From positions 39,641 through 103,640 of the forward strand of contig JAFYCM010000089.1 of NCBI GenBank assembly GCA_017539645.1: DNA of 64,000 nucleotides. Reading direction: 5' to 3'. The position numbers were made by a program, and so were the translations under genes. Of the stretch, positions 8,507 through 16,521 are shown in pieces (within the stretch, counting starts at the first letter, position 1; each line of letters opens with the position of its first letter). The notes beneath the pieces are model-generated. The model saw only the letters and a list, made by a program, of their open reading frames with translations, was not told the origin of the DNA and ran no database searches. The DNA comes from Bacteroidales bacterium. Its GTDB lineage: Bacteria; Bacteroidota; Bacteroidia; Bacteroidales; Marinilabiliaceae.

Positions 8507-9403
8507 TTATTTATCTGCATACTGCTCTGCCATCTCACGAATCTCATTGGCTACAGTTTCGCGAAGAGACTGTGGTTCTAGCACCTTAACTTGATTGCCA
8601 TAACGAAGAATTTCGTGTATGAACTCATAACCAGGGCAAAGTCGGTATTCAAAAACATTGTCTTCAAGTTCCTTCTGTGATGCATGCAACGGCAGATCGC
8701 GTATATACTTGGCTTGGCGCGCGGTAAACTGCAACTTGATAACCTCTTTCTTCGACTGCTCATAAATAATTACGCCGAAATAATCGTTGTAATATTCGGC
8801 TGCATTCCAATCTTTAGGCATTTCGAACTGTTTGTCGGTAATGGAAAGATTGAGAATGCGGTCCAGAGCATAGATATGTGGTGTTTCATGGATATAAGTC
8901 TGAGCAATCATATACCAGCGTTGACGAAATAGTTTTACACAATATGGTTGCACGTCAAACGTGCGCTCTTGGTCATGCCAATAACTATGATACGTCATAT
9001 TTATGGCGCGATTTTCTTTCATCGCTTCTATTATCAGCTGCAGAAATTCTTGCGACGACGGCACAGTTTCGAGTTGTATGCGGTCTTTCACTCGCTGACT
9101 ATTTATAAGCATGTTGCCAACACTCATTGTGTTGTATATCCACGACTCGATGCTTCCATTTTTCAACTCATCGAAATATGGTATGTAGTAATAGTATTCG
9201 CCCTTGCGCTCGTTTTCGATGTCGAGATTGAAGATTTCGGCAATCTTCTCGCACCAATTATCGAACGTGCGTTTGGGTAAATCATTACCACCGCTAAGTT
9301 CACTATTCACCCATTTTTGGTTGAGTTCGTCAAATGTGATGCGCTTTGACGTTATGATGGTGTTGATCACCCATACATATTTACGTATAATATCGTAGCC
9401 CAT
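8507..9403 (-). CDS. WYL-domain transcriptional regulator
   Basis: 298 residues. The N-terminal 80 residues look like the winged helix-turn-helix of Bacteroidota WYL regulators (KRITFDELNQKW, then LPKRTFDNWCEKIAEIF). Residues about 130-190 form the WYL sensor domain with INMTYHSYW, the QRWYMIAQ strand and YALDRILNL. A WYL extension (WCX-like) fills the C-terminus. WYL proteins sense nucleic-acid or nucleotide ligands and often control defence or mobile genes. It is the last gene of an apparent operon behind the caspase-like gene (10978) and the LRR_5 gene (9432), with gaps of 25-28 bases. It is the best local candidate to bind the palindromes at 11571 and 12846; that link is inference. Confidence 0.85.
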   Translation of the reverse strand: MGYDIIRKYVWVINTIITSKRITFDELNQKWVNSELSGGNDLPKRTFDNWCEKIAEIFNLDIENERKGEYYYYIPYFDELKNGSIESWIYNTMSVGNMLINSQRVKDRIQLETVPSSQEFLQLIIEAMKENRAINMTYHSYWHDQERTFDVQPYCVKLFRQRWYMIAQTYIHETPHIYALDRILNLSITDKQFEMPKDWNAAEYYNDYFGVIIYEQSKKEVIKLQFTARQAKYIRDLPLHASQKELEDNVFEYRLCPGYEFIHEILRYGNQVKVLEPQSLRETVANEIREMAEQYADK

Positions 9404-9431
9404 AGCTTTATAGTTCGTTATGCAAAAAATA

Positions 9432-10952
9432 TTACTTATCTAACAAACCATTCTCCTTGATTATCGGATAGTTATAAATATTATTCTGCCCGTGGTCTTT
9501 CATTACATAGTAACCTTTGGTAGGGTCATCTCTAATGTCACCTTCCCCATCGTAGTCCATTTCGTCATAATGCATTAATTCTGCAAGTTCAAATATGACG
9601 CCATCTTCAGTGTAATATGGTTTACTTACAAGGTCTGCATCGGATCCCAAATATTCACGTATTGCTTTTGACCCCTCGTAACTATAGCTATACGGACGAA
9701 TTTCGCAAGACGGTTGCTTGTCTTGCTCCTCTTGCTCGGCAATAAGCAGGTATACCTTTCTGCCTTTGGCATAATGACGGTGAGGGTTGTCAATAGTTAT
9801 AGACTTCAGTTTATCGAAGTTCCCTCTTTCAAAAGCTTTATTGCTGAAAAATGACACTCTATTGAATCGTATGCTCGTTAGGTTTTCGCAATTGTCGAAG
9901 GAGTATGGTGCCACAACGAAATGAGCATAGTCAGGCATATCATAAACAAATTCATTAGAGTCGATAACAAGGTCAGGATCGCACTTCTTTTGATCAACCA
10001 TTATAAGGTATTTGTCTCCACACCATTCAAGATACTTAACGCCATCGTGTACAGAGATTTCACCCCATCTTTTCCCATTCCCCAAATTCAGCCAGTCGGG
10101 TGCCTCATGGTTAAGTCCGCAAAATGAGTTTGAAAAATCAATATTGACAAAACTGACATCTTTATCAAACGTCAAAGTTTTCATCGCTTCCTTTTTCGCC
10201 TCGTTTGCATCGAGGTCTATCCATAGTAAATAGATAGCATTGTCGTATACTATGTAATATGGATTGTCCTTGTCAATCTCAATATGTTTCAGTTTATGGC
10301 AGTTGAAAAATAGCCCGTGAGAAATGTGGATAACATTCTTTGGTATGTAAAGGCTTTCAAGTTCGCGAGCTTCATAAAATGCGTTGCGCGTAATGCCAAC
10401 TACTTCAACCTTTTTGCCATAGTAGTCGATAGACTCAGGAATCCTAACATCGCCGCTATATGGCACTTTAGGAATGGTGACGTAAGCGCACATATATAAG
10501 GTATCAATCAGATACGACAGCTTTTTGTCTTCATACAACACAAAAAATTTTTCTTCTTCGAAGATTAGATGGTGCCAGAGACACACATTGCTAACTTCCC
10601 ATAATTGCTCCACTGTGATGTCTTCGCTTCCGTCCATCAAATTCCAGCGGCTTGTTATGTCTTTCGGAATGCCCTGTTTGTCAACAATTACGCCTATCAT
10701 CGATAATCCGTATTCATCTTTCGGATTTTTATTAGTCTCATACTTAGCGGCATCGAGCGTTTTGTAATCATCGGCAAGAAAAACATAGAATCTTGAGCCA
10801 TCATCGGTTATTTCTGCTTTGAATGCCTCTTCGCAAATAAATACGCTCCAGTTTGATGCATAATTGCGATATGGCTCGGTATCTTCCCACGACCACAATG
10901 GCACGACGTGGTAACTTTTGTGTTTGTCGGTGTTGTAAAATCTGTAACCCAT
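9432..10952 (-). CDS. LRR_5 (BspA-type) leucine-rich repeat protein, probably cytoplasmic
   Basis: 506 residues, no signal peptide and no membrane segment. The middle holds BspA-like leucine-rich repeat units: VEVVGITRNAFYEARELESLYIPKNV (around 180-205), LFFNCHKLKHIEI, APYSFDNCENLTSIRF and KAFERGNFDKLKSITI, with non-repeat insertions between them. The acidic C-terminal tail (MHYDEMDYDGEGDIRDD) has no family I recognise. LRR_5 proteins are usually secreted adhesins; this one lacks a leader and sits between a caspase-like gene and a WYL regulator, so an intracellular recognition or partner role is possible but unproven. Confidence 0.6.
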   Translation of the reverse strand: MGYRFYNTDKHKSYHVVPLWSWEDTEPYRNYASNWSVFICEEAFKAEITDDGSRFYVFLADDYKTLDAAKYETNKNPKDEYGLSMIGVIVDKQGIPKDITSRWNLMDGSEDITVEQLWEVSNVCLWHHLIFEEEKFFVLYEDKKLSYLIDTLYMCAYVTIPKVPYSGDVRIPESIDYYGKKVEVVGITRNAFYEARELESLYIPKNVIHISHGLFFNCHKLKHIEIDKDNPYYIVYDNAIYLLWIDLDANEAKKEAMKTLTFDKDVSFVNIDFSNSFCGLNHEAPDWLNLGNGKRWGEISVHDGVKYLEWCGDKYLIMVDQKKCDPDLVIDSNEFVYDMPDYAHFVVAPYSFDNCENLTSIRFNRVSFFSNKAFERGNFDKLKSITIDNPHRHYAKGRKVYLLIAEQEEQDKQPSCEIRPYSYSYEGSKAIREYLGSDADLVSKPYYTEDGVIFELAELMHYDEMDYDGEGDIRDDPTKGYYVMKDHGQNNIYNYPIIKENGLLDK

Positions 10953-10977
10953 AATATTGAAGTTTTCTTTTGTGTAA

Positions 10978-11511
10978 TTATTTCAAATACGAAAGTCCCA
11001 TGTAATTATAGTCTACGAAGTCCTTCTCTTTGTGGCAATTTTCGTAGAGCAGTTGCGGCCACTCGCTTAGAGGAATGTCGCTGCGTAGAAGTCTGTTTAG
11101 CGAGTCGAAAAAGATGAGGTTCTCTGCCTGAATATCAAGTTCGTCCGCTTCGTCGTAGCCTTCGCAAACGGCCTCGCCAAGATTTGTTATAAACATCGAA
11201 GAGAAAAATCCATGCAGCCCGTGTTTGTAAGCAAAGTCGCTTGCGTGGCACCAAAAACAAATCATCTTCTTGTCTTTCAGAAGCGGCGCCATTCTGTCGT
11301 CAATCACAAGCTTTTCCCAACTAGGACCGAGGAGACCGCTCGGAGATCCGTGACCCGTGCACAAAACTCGTTTGTCTCGGTTCGTTGCAAGCGTCAGAGC
11401 CACTTGCTCGCACGTCGGATTGTGAAGGTGGACCGAGATATTTTCCAAACCTTCATAGATTTTAGCATTGTCTCGGGTGTCGTAGAAACTATCTACCGAA
11501 ATTACTATCAT
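10978..11511 (-). CDS. Caspase-like (His-Cys dyad) protein of unknown function
   Basis: About 177 residues from the ATG at 11511. The pattern is that of the caspase/CHAT fold: a first strand MIVISVDSF, a hydrophobic strand ending in the His motif RVLCTGHGSPSG (His54), then a second strand ending in Cys, KMICFWCHASDF (Cys88), followed by a helix and GFFSSMFITNLGEA. I know of uncharacterised bacterial proteins with this layout but no assigned function, so peptidase activity is a prediction. The frame continues upstream to a TTG at 11598 and an ATG at 11583; those starts lie at or before the predicted transcript start and would add a hydrophobic leader. First gene of the operon with the LRR_5 and WYL genes; a palindrome lies in its promoter. 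Confidence 0.55.
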   Translation of the reverse strand: MIVISVDSFYDTRDNAKIYEGLENISVHLHNPTCEQVALTLATNRDKRVLCTGHGSPSGLLGPSWEKLVIDDRMAPLLKDKKMICFWCHASDFAYKHGLHGFFSSMFITNLGEAVCEGYDEADELDIQAENLIFFDSLNRLLRSDIPLSEWPQLLYENCHKEKDFVDYNYMGLSYLK

Positions 11512-11570
11512 TTTTGTGCTGATTTTGGAAGTTGTACAACTGATTTCGACTACAAATAATACGAGTCCTA

Positions 11571-11590
11571 TACGCCAAATCATGGCGTAA
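11571..11590. promoter_or_regulatory. Palindromic operator, copy 1
   Basis: Perfect 7-bp arms TACGCCA (11571-11577) and TGGCGTA (11583-11589) around the 5-base spacer AATCA. It overlaps the expected transcription start of the caspase-like operon, a position suited to repression. A second copy with 18 of 19 bases identical lies at 12846. Confidence 0.65.
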
Positions 11591-11595
11591 GCATG

Positions 11596-11626
11596 CAAAT
11601 ATTACATTTTTTATATCTCAGCGCAA
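11596..11626 (-). promoter_or_regulatory. Probable promoter of the caspase-like operon
   Basis: Read on the minus strand: TTG (complement of 11624-11626), a 19-base spacer, then TAATATTTG (complement of 11596-11604). The -7 element is one base longer than TAnnTTTG. The palindromic operator begins 6 bases downstream. Confidence 0.45.
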
Positions 11627-11645
11627 AATTTTTTTAGGTACCTAT

Positions 11646-12440
11646 CTATATATGTGAGATATACACATCGTTGCCATTCCGTTGGACATCTACATAAATA
11701 GCCCCAGCGTAAATATCGGCAACTTGCTCTTTTGTAATCCCCAAATAATCTAGTTCATTTTGAAGCACCATATCGAAACCATCGTATGACGAGCACTTTG
11801 GTTTTCCGATTGGCTCTTCATCGGAAATTCTATTTCCATCTCTATCTACGATGCGGCCATTGTTGGCATTCACAAAACAGATATAGAGAACTTTTGTTTT
11901 CACGCCTTGGTTGTTGAGCATTGCGGCGGTTGCCAATCGATTAGCAAATTGATAATATTTACCAAGCCATTTCTCATTGACCTCCACACCGTATGGCCGC
12001 AACTCGTCTTGCATCAACATGAAAATGGCATTTCGGGATCTACCACCATGCTCACGATTCGACTCAAATTCTTCTGCATACGACTTAGCCTCAACCAAAT
12101 AAACAACGTCGTTGCGCACAAAAACGGCATCCCAGAACTGCCACTCGTCAGGATTATTTATACCATATTTATAATAGTGCAGGTTTGCCAATCTGTATTT
12201 TGAATCTACAACGCATTGCTTCAACCAGCCAAGCCCCGACAGCTCTTTGTCTCCAGTAAGTATTTGGTTGGATTCGTCATATTCGAAATCCAACCAATCG
12301 AAGCCTCCCAAACTGCCAAGCTTTTTATCGATGAGCGATTCTAAATACTTACGGTGACGAGCCATATATCGCATGAGATACCATTCGCTGCCATAGCAGT
12401 AGCCAATTTGAGCTACGTTTCTGATTTTTTTGTTTTTCAT
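11646..12440 (-). CDS. PD-(D/E)xK nuclease-like protein
   Basis: 264 residues from the ATG at 12440; the longer frame to 12476 would overlap the gene upstream. The N-terminus is IRNVAQIGYCYGSEWYLMRYMARHR. The centre holds a likely nuclease core: FWDAVF, then a hydrophobic strand ending in VYLVEAKS, giving the D-x(10)-ExK spacing of the PD-(D/E)xK superfamily. Later segments (KVLYICFVNA) look like core strands. No target-recognition or helicase domain is visible. Its start lies 11 bases after the SLOG gene, so the two form an operon. DNA cleavage is inferred from the motif only. Confidence 0.55.
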   Translation of the reverse strand: MKNKKIRNVAQIGYCYGSEWYLMRYMARHRKYLESLIDKKLGSLGGFDWLDFEYDESNQILTGDKELSGLGWLKQCVVDSKYRLANLHYYKYGINNPDEWQFWDAVFVRNDVVYLVEAKSYAEEFESNREHGGRSRNAIFMLMQDELRPYGVEVNEKWLGKYYQFANRLATAAMLNNQGVKTKVLYICFVNANNGRIVDRDGNRISDEEPIGKPKCSSYDGFDMVLQNELDYLGITKEQVADIYAGAIYVDVQRNGNDVYISHI

Positions 12441-12451
12441 GATTTTTAGAT

Positions 12452-12799
12452 TTAATCTGAATACTTGAATAAGCAAACTCTCTTTCCGAGATTTTTCGCC
12501 TTTTTGATAGAATCGAGAGTTCCTTTCGAAACCCCATCGTGGATCGCAAGAACCACATCTGAATGTTCAATTATCGTGGTGTTTCTCAGAATCGGAGCAG
12601 CTCTACCATACCTTTGGTAATCCGGTTTGAATTCGATGAGTGGAATTTTGTTTTCTCTTGCGTACTTGGCCGCCAAGCTGTCGATTCCTTTTGCACCGCC
12701 CGAGACGATAATTCCCGGTTTCAAATTGAAATGATTAATTGCCTCTGCAACGATTCCCTCTTTCGTAATAGAACGGGAACCAACAATCGCTAGTTTCAT
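12452..12799 (-). CDS. SLOG-family (DUF2493/YspA-like) Rossmann protein
   Basis: 115 residues, a complete small SLOG domain: first strand with phosphate loop KLAIVGSRS (2-10), the GG motif IIVSGGAKGIDSLAAKYA (30-47), a proline-rich turn PDYQRYGRAAPILRN (59-73), and the late strand VVLAIHDGVSKGT (82-94). SLOG domains relate to DprA and LOG proteins and are proposed to bind nucleotides or nucleotide-derived signals; several act as sensors or effectors in conflict systems. First gene of a two-gene unit with the PD-(D/E)xK-like gene, behind the second copy of the palindromic operator. The ligand is unknown. Confidence 0.8.
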   Translation of the reverse strand: MKLAIVGSRSITKEGIVAEAINHFNLKPGIIVSGGAKGIDSLAAKYARENKIPLIEFKPDYQRYGRAAPILRNTTIIEHSDVVLAIHDGVSKGTLDSIKKAKNLGKRVCLFKYSD

Positions 12800-12845
12800 A
12801 CTCTATAAATGATTTTGATTTATGAGTACAAAACAATTGCGTAGC

Positions 12846-12865
12846 TACGCCAAATCGTGGCGTAA
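12846..12865. promoter_or_regulatory. Palindromic operator, copy 2
   Basis: Arms TACGCCA (12846-12852) and TGGCGTA (12858-12864) around the spacer AATCG, followed by A as in copy 1. An overlapping perfect 12-bp palindrome GCGTAGCTACGC covers 12839-12850, so four GCGTA/TACGC half-sites are packed in 26 bp. It lies about 47 bases upstream of the SLOG start codon. A weak TATATTTT -7-like element abuts it on the minus strand. Confidence 0.65.
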
Positions 12866-12881
12866 AATATAAAGGAAATAC

Positions 12882-12913
12882 AAAAAAATGCACCTCACTT
12901 AGTGGTGGGGTGC
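12882..12913 (-). terminator. Terminator of the 12942-13868 gene
   Basis: On the minus strand, a 9-bp stem (arms at 12890-12898 and 12905-12913, one G-T pair) is followed by an A and seven T residues (complement of 12882-12888). It separates this gene from the SLOG operon, which must have its own promoter. Confidence 0.8.
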
Positions 12914-12941
12914 GTAAATGAATGATTTTGATTTTTGGTTA

Positions 12942-13868
12942 TTAGGCTGAGAATTGCATATATCGTTTCTCCAAATAATCCTTTAGTTCTTTTAGATTAT
13001 CTGGCGGCAACTTATTGAATAATTCTCGATACGTCATCCATCCTGGTTTATTAATACCATATTTTTTTGCGTTGTCGATAATCAATTTTTGGTATGCTTC
13101 ATGATAAGCCTCATAATCTTCATGCTCATTAGAATATTTAGCATTCGGTTCAAATACAAGATTGACGAACTCTATAACATCAATATTTTCATCGATACTA
13201 TATTTTTTCTTGAAGTCGTTTAGAATATCAGAATCTTGCATATTCGCAATTCCAACCAAATGTGTTATACCCTGCTTGAGTCCACCTCCATAAATGGGAT
13301 ATCTTCTTCTTTTAGTAGGCTTCATCGCATCAATTCCATCTTTGATATTGCTGATGAATTTATCCCAAGATTCTCCTTTATTACAATACCAATTTTGACT
13401 CTGCTTATACTTTTCACTTATATCAAACTTTCTATCGCCCCCATCTTCTGGTTCAAGGAACTTAGATTCCACAAAAAGTAAATAGTTTTTTCCATCATTT
13501 CCTTTTCCCAACAACATTACATCAAGATTAGCATCTTTGCCTCTACATTTGATGGTTTTCAGTTGCACCTCAAAATCTATTCTATAGTATTTTACCATTA
13601 CCTTAGAATCATTGACACCTTCGAGGTCCAAAGTATTCTGCTCATTTATCCAATGAAGAAAATTATAACAAAGCATAGATGATGATCGTACGCATTTAGC
13701 ATGCTTTGTTAGTTCGTTACCATCACCGTTATTGTACATTTCAACAAATTTACTTTGCATCTCCTTATTATACACATTGGATAAATAATCACGGAATTCT
13801 CCTTTCCCATTACAAGCTACATTGGACCAGGACTTCACTCCATTAAGCAGATCATCAATTAATTTCAT
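12942..13868 (-). CDS. PD-(D/E)xK-like protein, possibly restriction-related
   Basis: 308 residues. The N-terminal part includes CVRSSSMLCYNFLHWINEQ, followed by FEVQLKTI, then ANLDVMLLG, a hydrophobic strand YLLFVESKF and acidic residues. This order (E, D, then ExK) fits a PD-(D/E)xK nuclease core at about residues 95-135. It vaguely recalls the PGN_0703 group of putative restriction endonucleases, but I cannot confirm that. The gene is noticeably AT-richer than its neighbours, down to wobble positions, which suggests recent transfer. It has its own terminator and no visible methyltransferase partner. Confidence 0.5.
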   Translation of the reverse strand: MKLIDDLLNGVKSWSNVACNGKGEFRDYLSNVYNKEMQSKFVEMYNNGDGNELTKHAKCVRSSSMLCYNFLHWINEQNTLDLEGVNDSKVMVKYYRIDFEVQLKTIKCRGKDANLDVMLLGKGNDGKNYLLFVESKFLEPEDGGDRKFDISEKYKQSQNWYCNKGESWDKFISNIKDGIDAMKPTKRRRYPIYGGGLKQGITHLVGIANMQDSDILNDFKKKYSIDENIDVIEFVNLVFEPNAKYSNEHEDYEAYHEAYQKLIIDNAKKYGINKPGWMTYRELFNKLPPDNLKELKDYLEKRYMQFSA

Positions 13869-13914
13869 CGTTGGATATTTTAGTGGTTCAACAATAATTA
13901 CTTACAAATTATTA

Positions 13915-14295
13915 TTACTTCATCGGCACGCCTGCCACCTGCGGATAATTGAGGTAGATCTCGTAGAACTTAACGAGTTCACGGTAGGTGAGGTGTATTT
14001 TGGTGGGCTGCATAAGGAATGCACGCACGTTTGCGTCGCCGCCGGTATGAAGATCGAGCATCTGCAAACCTTTTATTTTGAGATAATAGTCGAGCAAATC
14101 TTCTTTCGAGAAACGGTTGGAAGTCAATTCGCACAATCCATCAATTACCTCTTGCTTCTGCGCTTCGCCCTCGGGAAATAGTATGACACAGAGCCGCTTA
14201 ATAGCCTTTTGCTCCATTATAAAATCGTACAACACCTTGCCAATAAAGCCCATTGGCAGCAGCACCGAAACGAAGACTATAATTGAATAATTCAC
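13915..14295 (-). CDS. Small hypothetical protein with one N-terminal membrane segment
   Basis: 126 residues. Residues about 4-24 (IIVFVSVLLPMGFIGKVLYDF) form one membrane helix or uncleaved signal; the rest is a soluble alpha-helical domain with no motif I know. It starts 18 bases after the glycosyltransferase gene on the same strand, so the two are probably one operon. An envelope role is a guess from that context. Confidence 0.6.
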   Translation of the reverse strand: MNYSIIVFVSVLLPMGFIGKVLYDFIMEQKAIKRLCVILFPEGEAQKQEVIDGLCELTSNRFSKEDLLDYYLKIKGLQMLDLHTGGDANVRAFLMQPTKIHLTYRELVKFYEIYLNYPQVAGVPMK

Positions 14296-14313
14296 TTCCG
14301 TAAGTTTTTATGA

Positions 14314-15300
14314 CTACAAATCTCTGAGTTTCTTTTCGCAAAACAATACAAAATTCCGTTGTTCTACACTATCGAACCCCATCGCCTTGCATCTTTCTGC
14401 CAAATATTCTTGCTCTGCCTGCCCTGGCGTAGGCACGAGTATCGCTCGCCGACCAAGCACCATCAAGTCCATGAGCGAGGAATAGCCCGAACGACAAATT
14501 ATCGTACGCGCCGATTTTATGTACGATGCCATCTCCTCTGCCGTAGCACTGCCGATAATGGTTACGTTGCCGCGCTGCACTCTTGTCTCGGTCATCGTGC
14601 CATTCACTAACAAGAATCTGCGCTCCGATGCCGCTGCAACCGTCAAAATCTGCCGTTCGAAGTCGCTACGCTGCGGCTCTGGTCCTGAAATCATCGCCAG
14701 CACATCAACGTCGTCGCGCTCCCGTATATCAACCGCCGACAATCGCGATTGCATACCTATATATATGATATTACTCCGAACGAATTTGCTCACAGACAAT
14801 CGCCCCGACAAACGCGCTTCGTCATCGGGAATCCAACACTCGTCGAACTGCGAAATCCACTGCCCTATAATTCTACTTATAACAGTATTTACAAACTCTG
14901 AACTCCCGCGCCACGGCAACGGGCTGAGTTGATGCGTAATTATGCTCGATTTGCAATACGAACTACGCACGCCATAGCGATTGTCCGAGATTATTTCTTC
15001 GATATTATACCTACGTACGGTGCTCGCCGTTTGCCAACGCTCATACAATATATATAATAGAAATAGCGGCGTTTGTAGCATAATCATCAGCCACTGCGGC
15101 ACATGTGACGAGAAGCGCGGCGAGAACGATTTCAGCGTTACGCACTCGAGTTCCGGAAACTCCATCCGCAAAAGCCTCAGCGACAGCCCACTTCCAGCAA
15201 TCACCACCTCGCAGCCCTCCGCCAGGCGTTTGCGAATAATCGGCACTAAGCGCGTTGCATGCCCTAAGCCCCAATCCAATGGCGACACGAGTATTTTCAT
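14314..15300 (-). CDS. Glycosyltransferase, MurG/GT28-like (GT-B fold)
   Basis: 328 residues from the ATG at 15300, which gives the expected N-terminus MKILVSPLDWGLGHATRLVPII; the longer frame to 15339 adds only a poor leader. The HAT motif after the first strand and the C-terminal donor-binding region (ICRSGYSSLMDLMVLGRRAILVPTPGQAEQEYLA) are typical of the family-28-like glycosyltransferases that use UDP-sugars. A hydrophobic stretch near residue 90-105 suggests membrane association. Its acceptor is unknown; cell-surface glycan or glycolipid synthesis is likely. It is divergent from metA. Confidence 0.75.
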   Translation of the reverse strand: MKILVSPLDWGLGHATRLVPIIRKRLAEGCEVVIAGSGLSLRLLRMEFPELECVTLKSFSPRFSSHVPQWLMIMLQTPLFLLYILYERWQTASTVRRYNIEEIISDNRYGVRSSYCKSSIITHQLSPLPWRGSSEFVNTVISRIIGQWISQFDECWIPDDEARLSGRLSVSKFVRSNIIYIGMQSRLSAVDIRERDDVDVLAMISGPEPQRSDFERQILTVAAASERRFLLVNGTMTETRVQRGNVTIIGSATAEEMASYIKSARTIICRSGYSSLMDLMVLGRRAILVPTPGQAEQEYLAERCKAMGFDSVEQRNFVLFCEKKLRDL

Positions 15301-15553
15301 ATTATGCATAACTACAGATAGCACGAAAATAATTGTCATACGCCAATGAAACGAATGAAAATTCGCAATTCGTAGCTTTTATATTTATGTCAAGTACTCA
15401 TTTTTTCTACAAAACGCAATTTCGCTCCATCTTTTTTCTAAACAATCTCATAAAAAGGCAACACATTAGATTTTTATTCTACCACAAACAATTAGTCAAG
15501 ATACCACGTACCAAATTACAACTGACATAGCAAACAAAAAGATGGTCATTCGC

Positions 15554-15561
15554 TAATTTTG
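15554..15561 (+). promoter_or_regulatory. -7 promoter element TAATTTTG for metA
   Basis: Exact TAnnTTTG match 25 bases before the metA ATG. No clear -33 TTG at the usual distance. No SAM-type riboswitch fold is visible in the short leader. Confidence 0.6.
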
Positions 15562-15586
15562 CACAACCAAAAAGCAATAGACAAAT

Positions 15587-16492
15587 ATGCCAATTCGAAT
15601 TCCCGACACTTTACCTGCTCGAAAGATTCTCGAAGGAGAAAACGTTTTTGTAATGAGCGAATCTCGTGCCTTGTCGCAAGATATTCGTCCACTAAACATT
15701 CTGATTCTCAACCTTATGCCAGTAAAAGTCGTCACAGAGACGCAACTTTTGCGCGTACTTTCAAACACTCCGTTGCAAGTAAACGTGACACTGCTAAAGG
15801 TGAAATCACACACATCCAAAAACACGTCCGAAGAGCATCTCACAGCATTCTACAAGGATTTCGAAGACGTGCGCTCTCGTAAATACGACGGCATGATTAT
15901 CACCGGTGCGCCAGTGGAGCAACTCGCCTACGAAGATGTAGATTACTGGAAAGAGCTCGTGGAGATTATGGATTGGAGCAAGCAAAACGTCACCAACACA
16001 CTGCATATTTGTTGGGGCGCACAAGCTGGACTCTATCATCACTACGGCATTCAGAAATATGCCACCGACATCAAGCAGTTTGGCCTTTTCAAACATACCG
16101 TGCTCGACACCCACGAGCCTCTCATGCGTGGTTTCGACGATGTATTTATAGCGCCACACTCGCGCCACACAACCATCCGCCGCGAAGACATTGAAGCTTG
16201 CAAAGGCTTACGTTTGCTCGCCGTATCCGACGAGGTCGGGCCGCACATAATTATCTCTGCCGACCAGAAGCAGATTTTCGTTGTCGGTCATGCCGAATAC
16301 GACCGCAACACGCTCTCAGACGAATATCAGCGCGACATTGCTCTTGGGCTTACCATCAACAAACCAGCGCACTATTTCCCAAACGACGATGCCAGCATTC
16401 TGCCTAACGTCATTTGGCGCGCGCATGCCCATCTGCTATACTCCAATTGGCTTAACTACTATGTATATCAGGCTACACCATATATATTGTAG
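15587..16492 (+). CDS. metA: Homoserine O-acetyltransferase, MetA type
   Basis: 301 residues, full MetA length. It acylates homoserine at the branch point to methionine. The catalytic set is intact: Cys142 ([11 protein letters not shown]), His235 and Glu237 (VVGHAEYDR). Residue 111, directly after TGAPV, is Glu. In this family Glu at that position marks acetyl-CoA users, while Gly marks succinyl-CoA users such as the E. coli enzyme, so I call the product an acetyltransferase despite the common succinyltransferase label. Single-gene unit. Confidence 0.93.
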   Translation: MPIRIPDTLPARKILEGENVFVMSESRALSQDIRPLNILILNLMPVKVVTETQLLRVLSNTPLQVNVTLLKVKSHTSKNTSEEHLTAFYKDFEDVRSRKYDGMIITGAPVEQLAYEDVDYWKELVEIMDWSKQNVTNTLHICWGAQAGLYHHYGIQKYATDIKQFGLFKHTVLDTHEPLMRGFDDVFIAPHSRHTTIRREDIEACKGLRLLAVSDEVGPHIIISADQKQIFVVGHAEYDRNTLSDEYQRDIALGLTINKPAHYFPNDDASILPNVIWRAHAHLLYSNWLNYYVYQATPYIL

Positions 16493-16521
16493 TTTTTATG
16501 TATAAAAAATATTAACAGCGC

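Noticed and set aside
9432-10952. Surface adhesin of BspA type
   Set aside because: The repeats fit, but there is no signal peptide, lipobox or C-terminal sorting signal, so secretion is not supported.
11512-11598. Longer start for the caspase-like protein, with a lipoprotein-like leader (Cys before TTSK)
   Set aside because: The extension overlaps the promoter and operator, contains Glu in the hydrophobic core, and the fold begins directly at the ATG at 11511. It is kept only as an alternative.
12452-12799. Reading the SLOG gene as dprA
   Set aside because: At 115 residues it lacks the N-terminal SAM and C-terminal winged-helix parts of DprA; the motifs fit the small YspA/DUF2493 group.
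15301-15553. SAM riboswitch upstream of metA
   Set aside because: The leader after the promoter is only about 25 bases, and no conserved riboswitch core is visible upstream.
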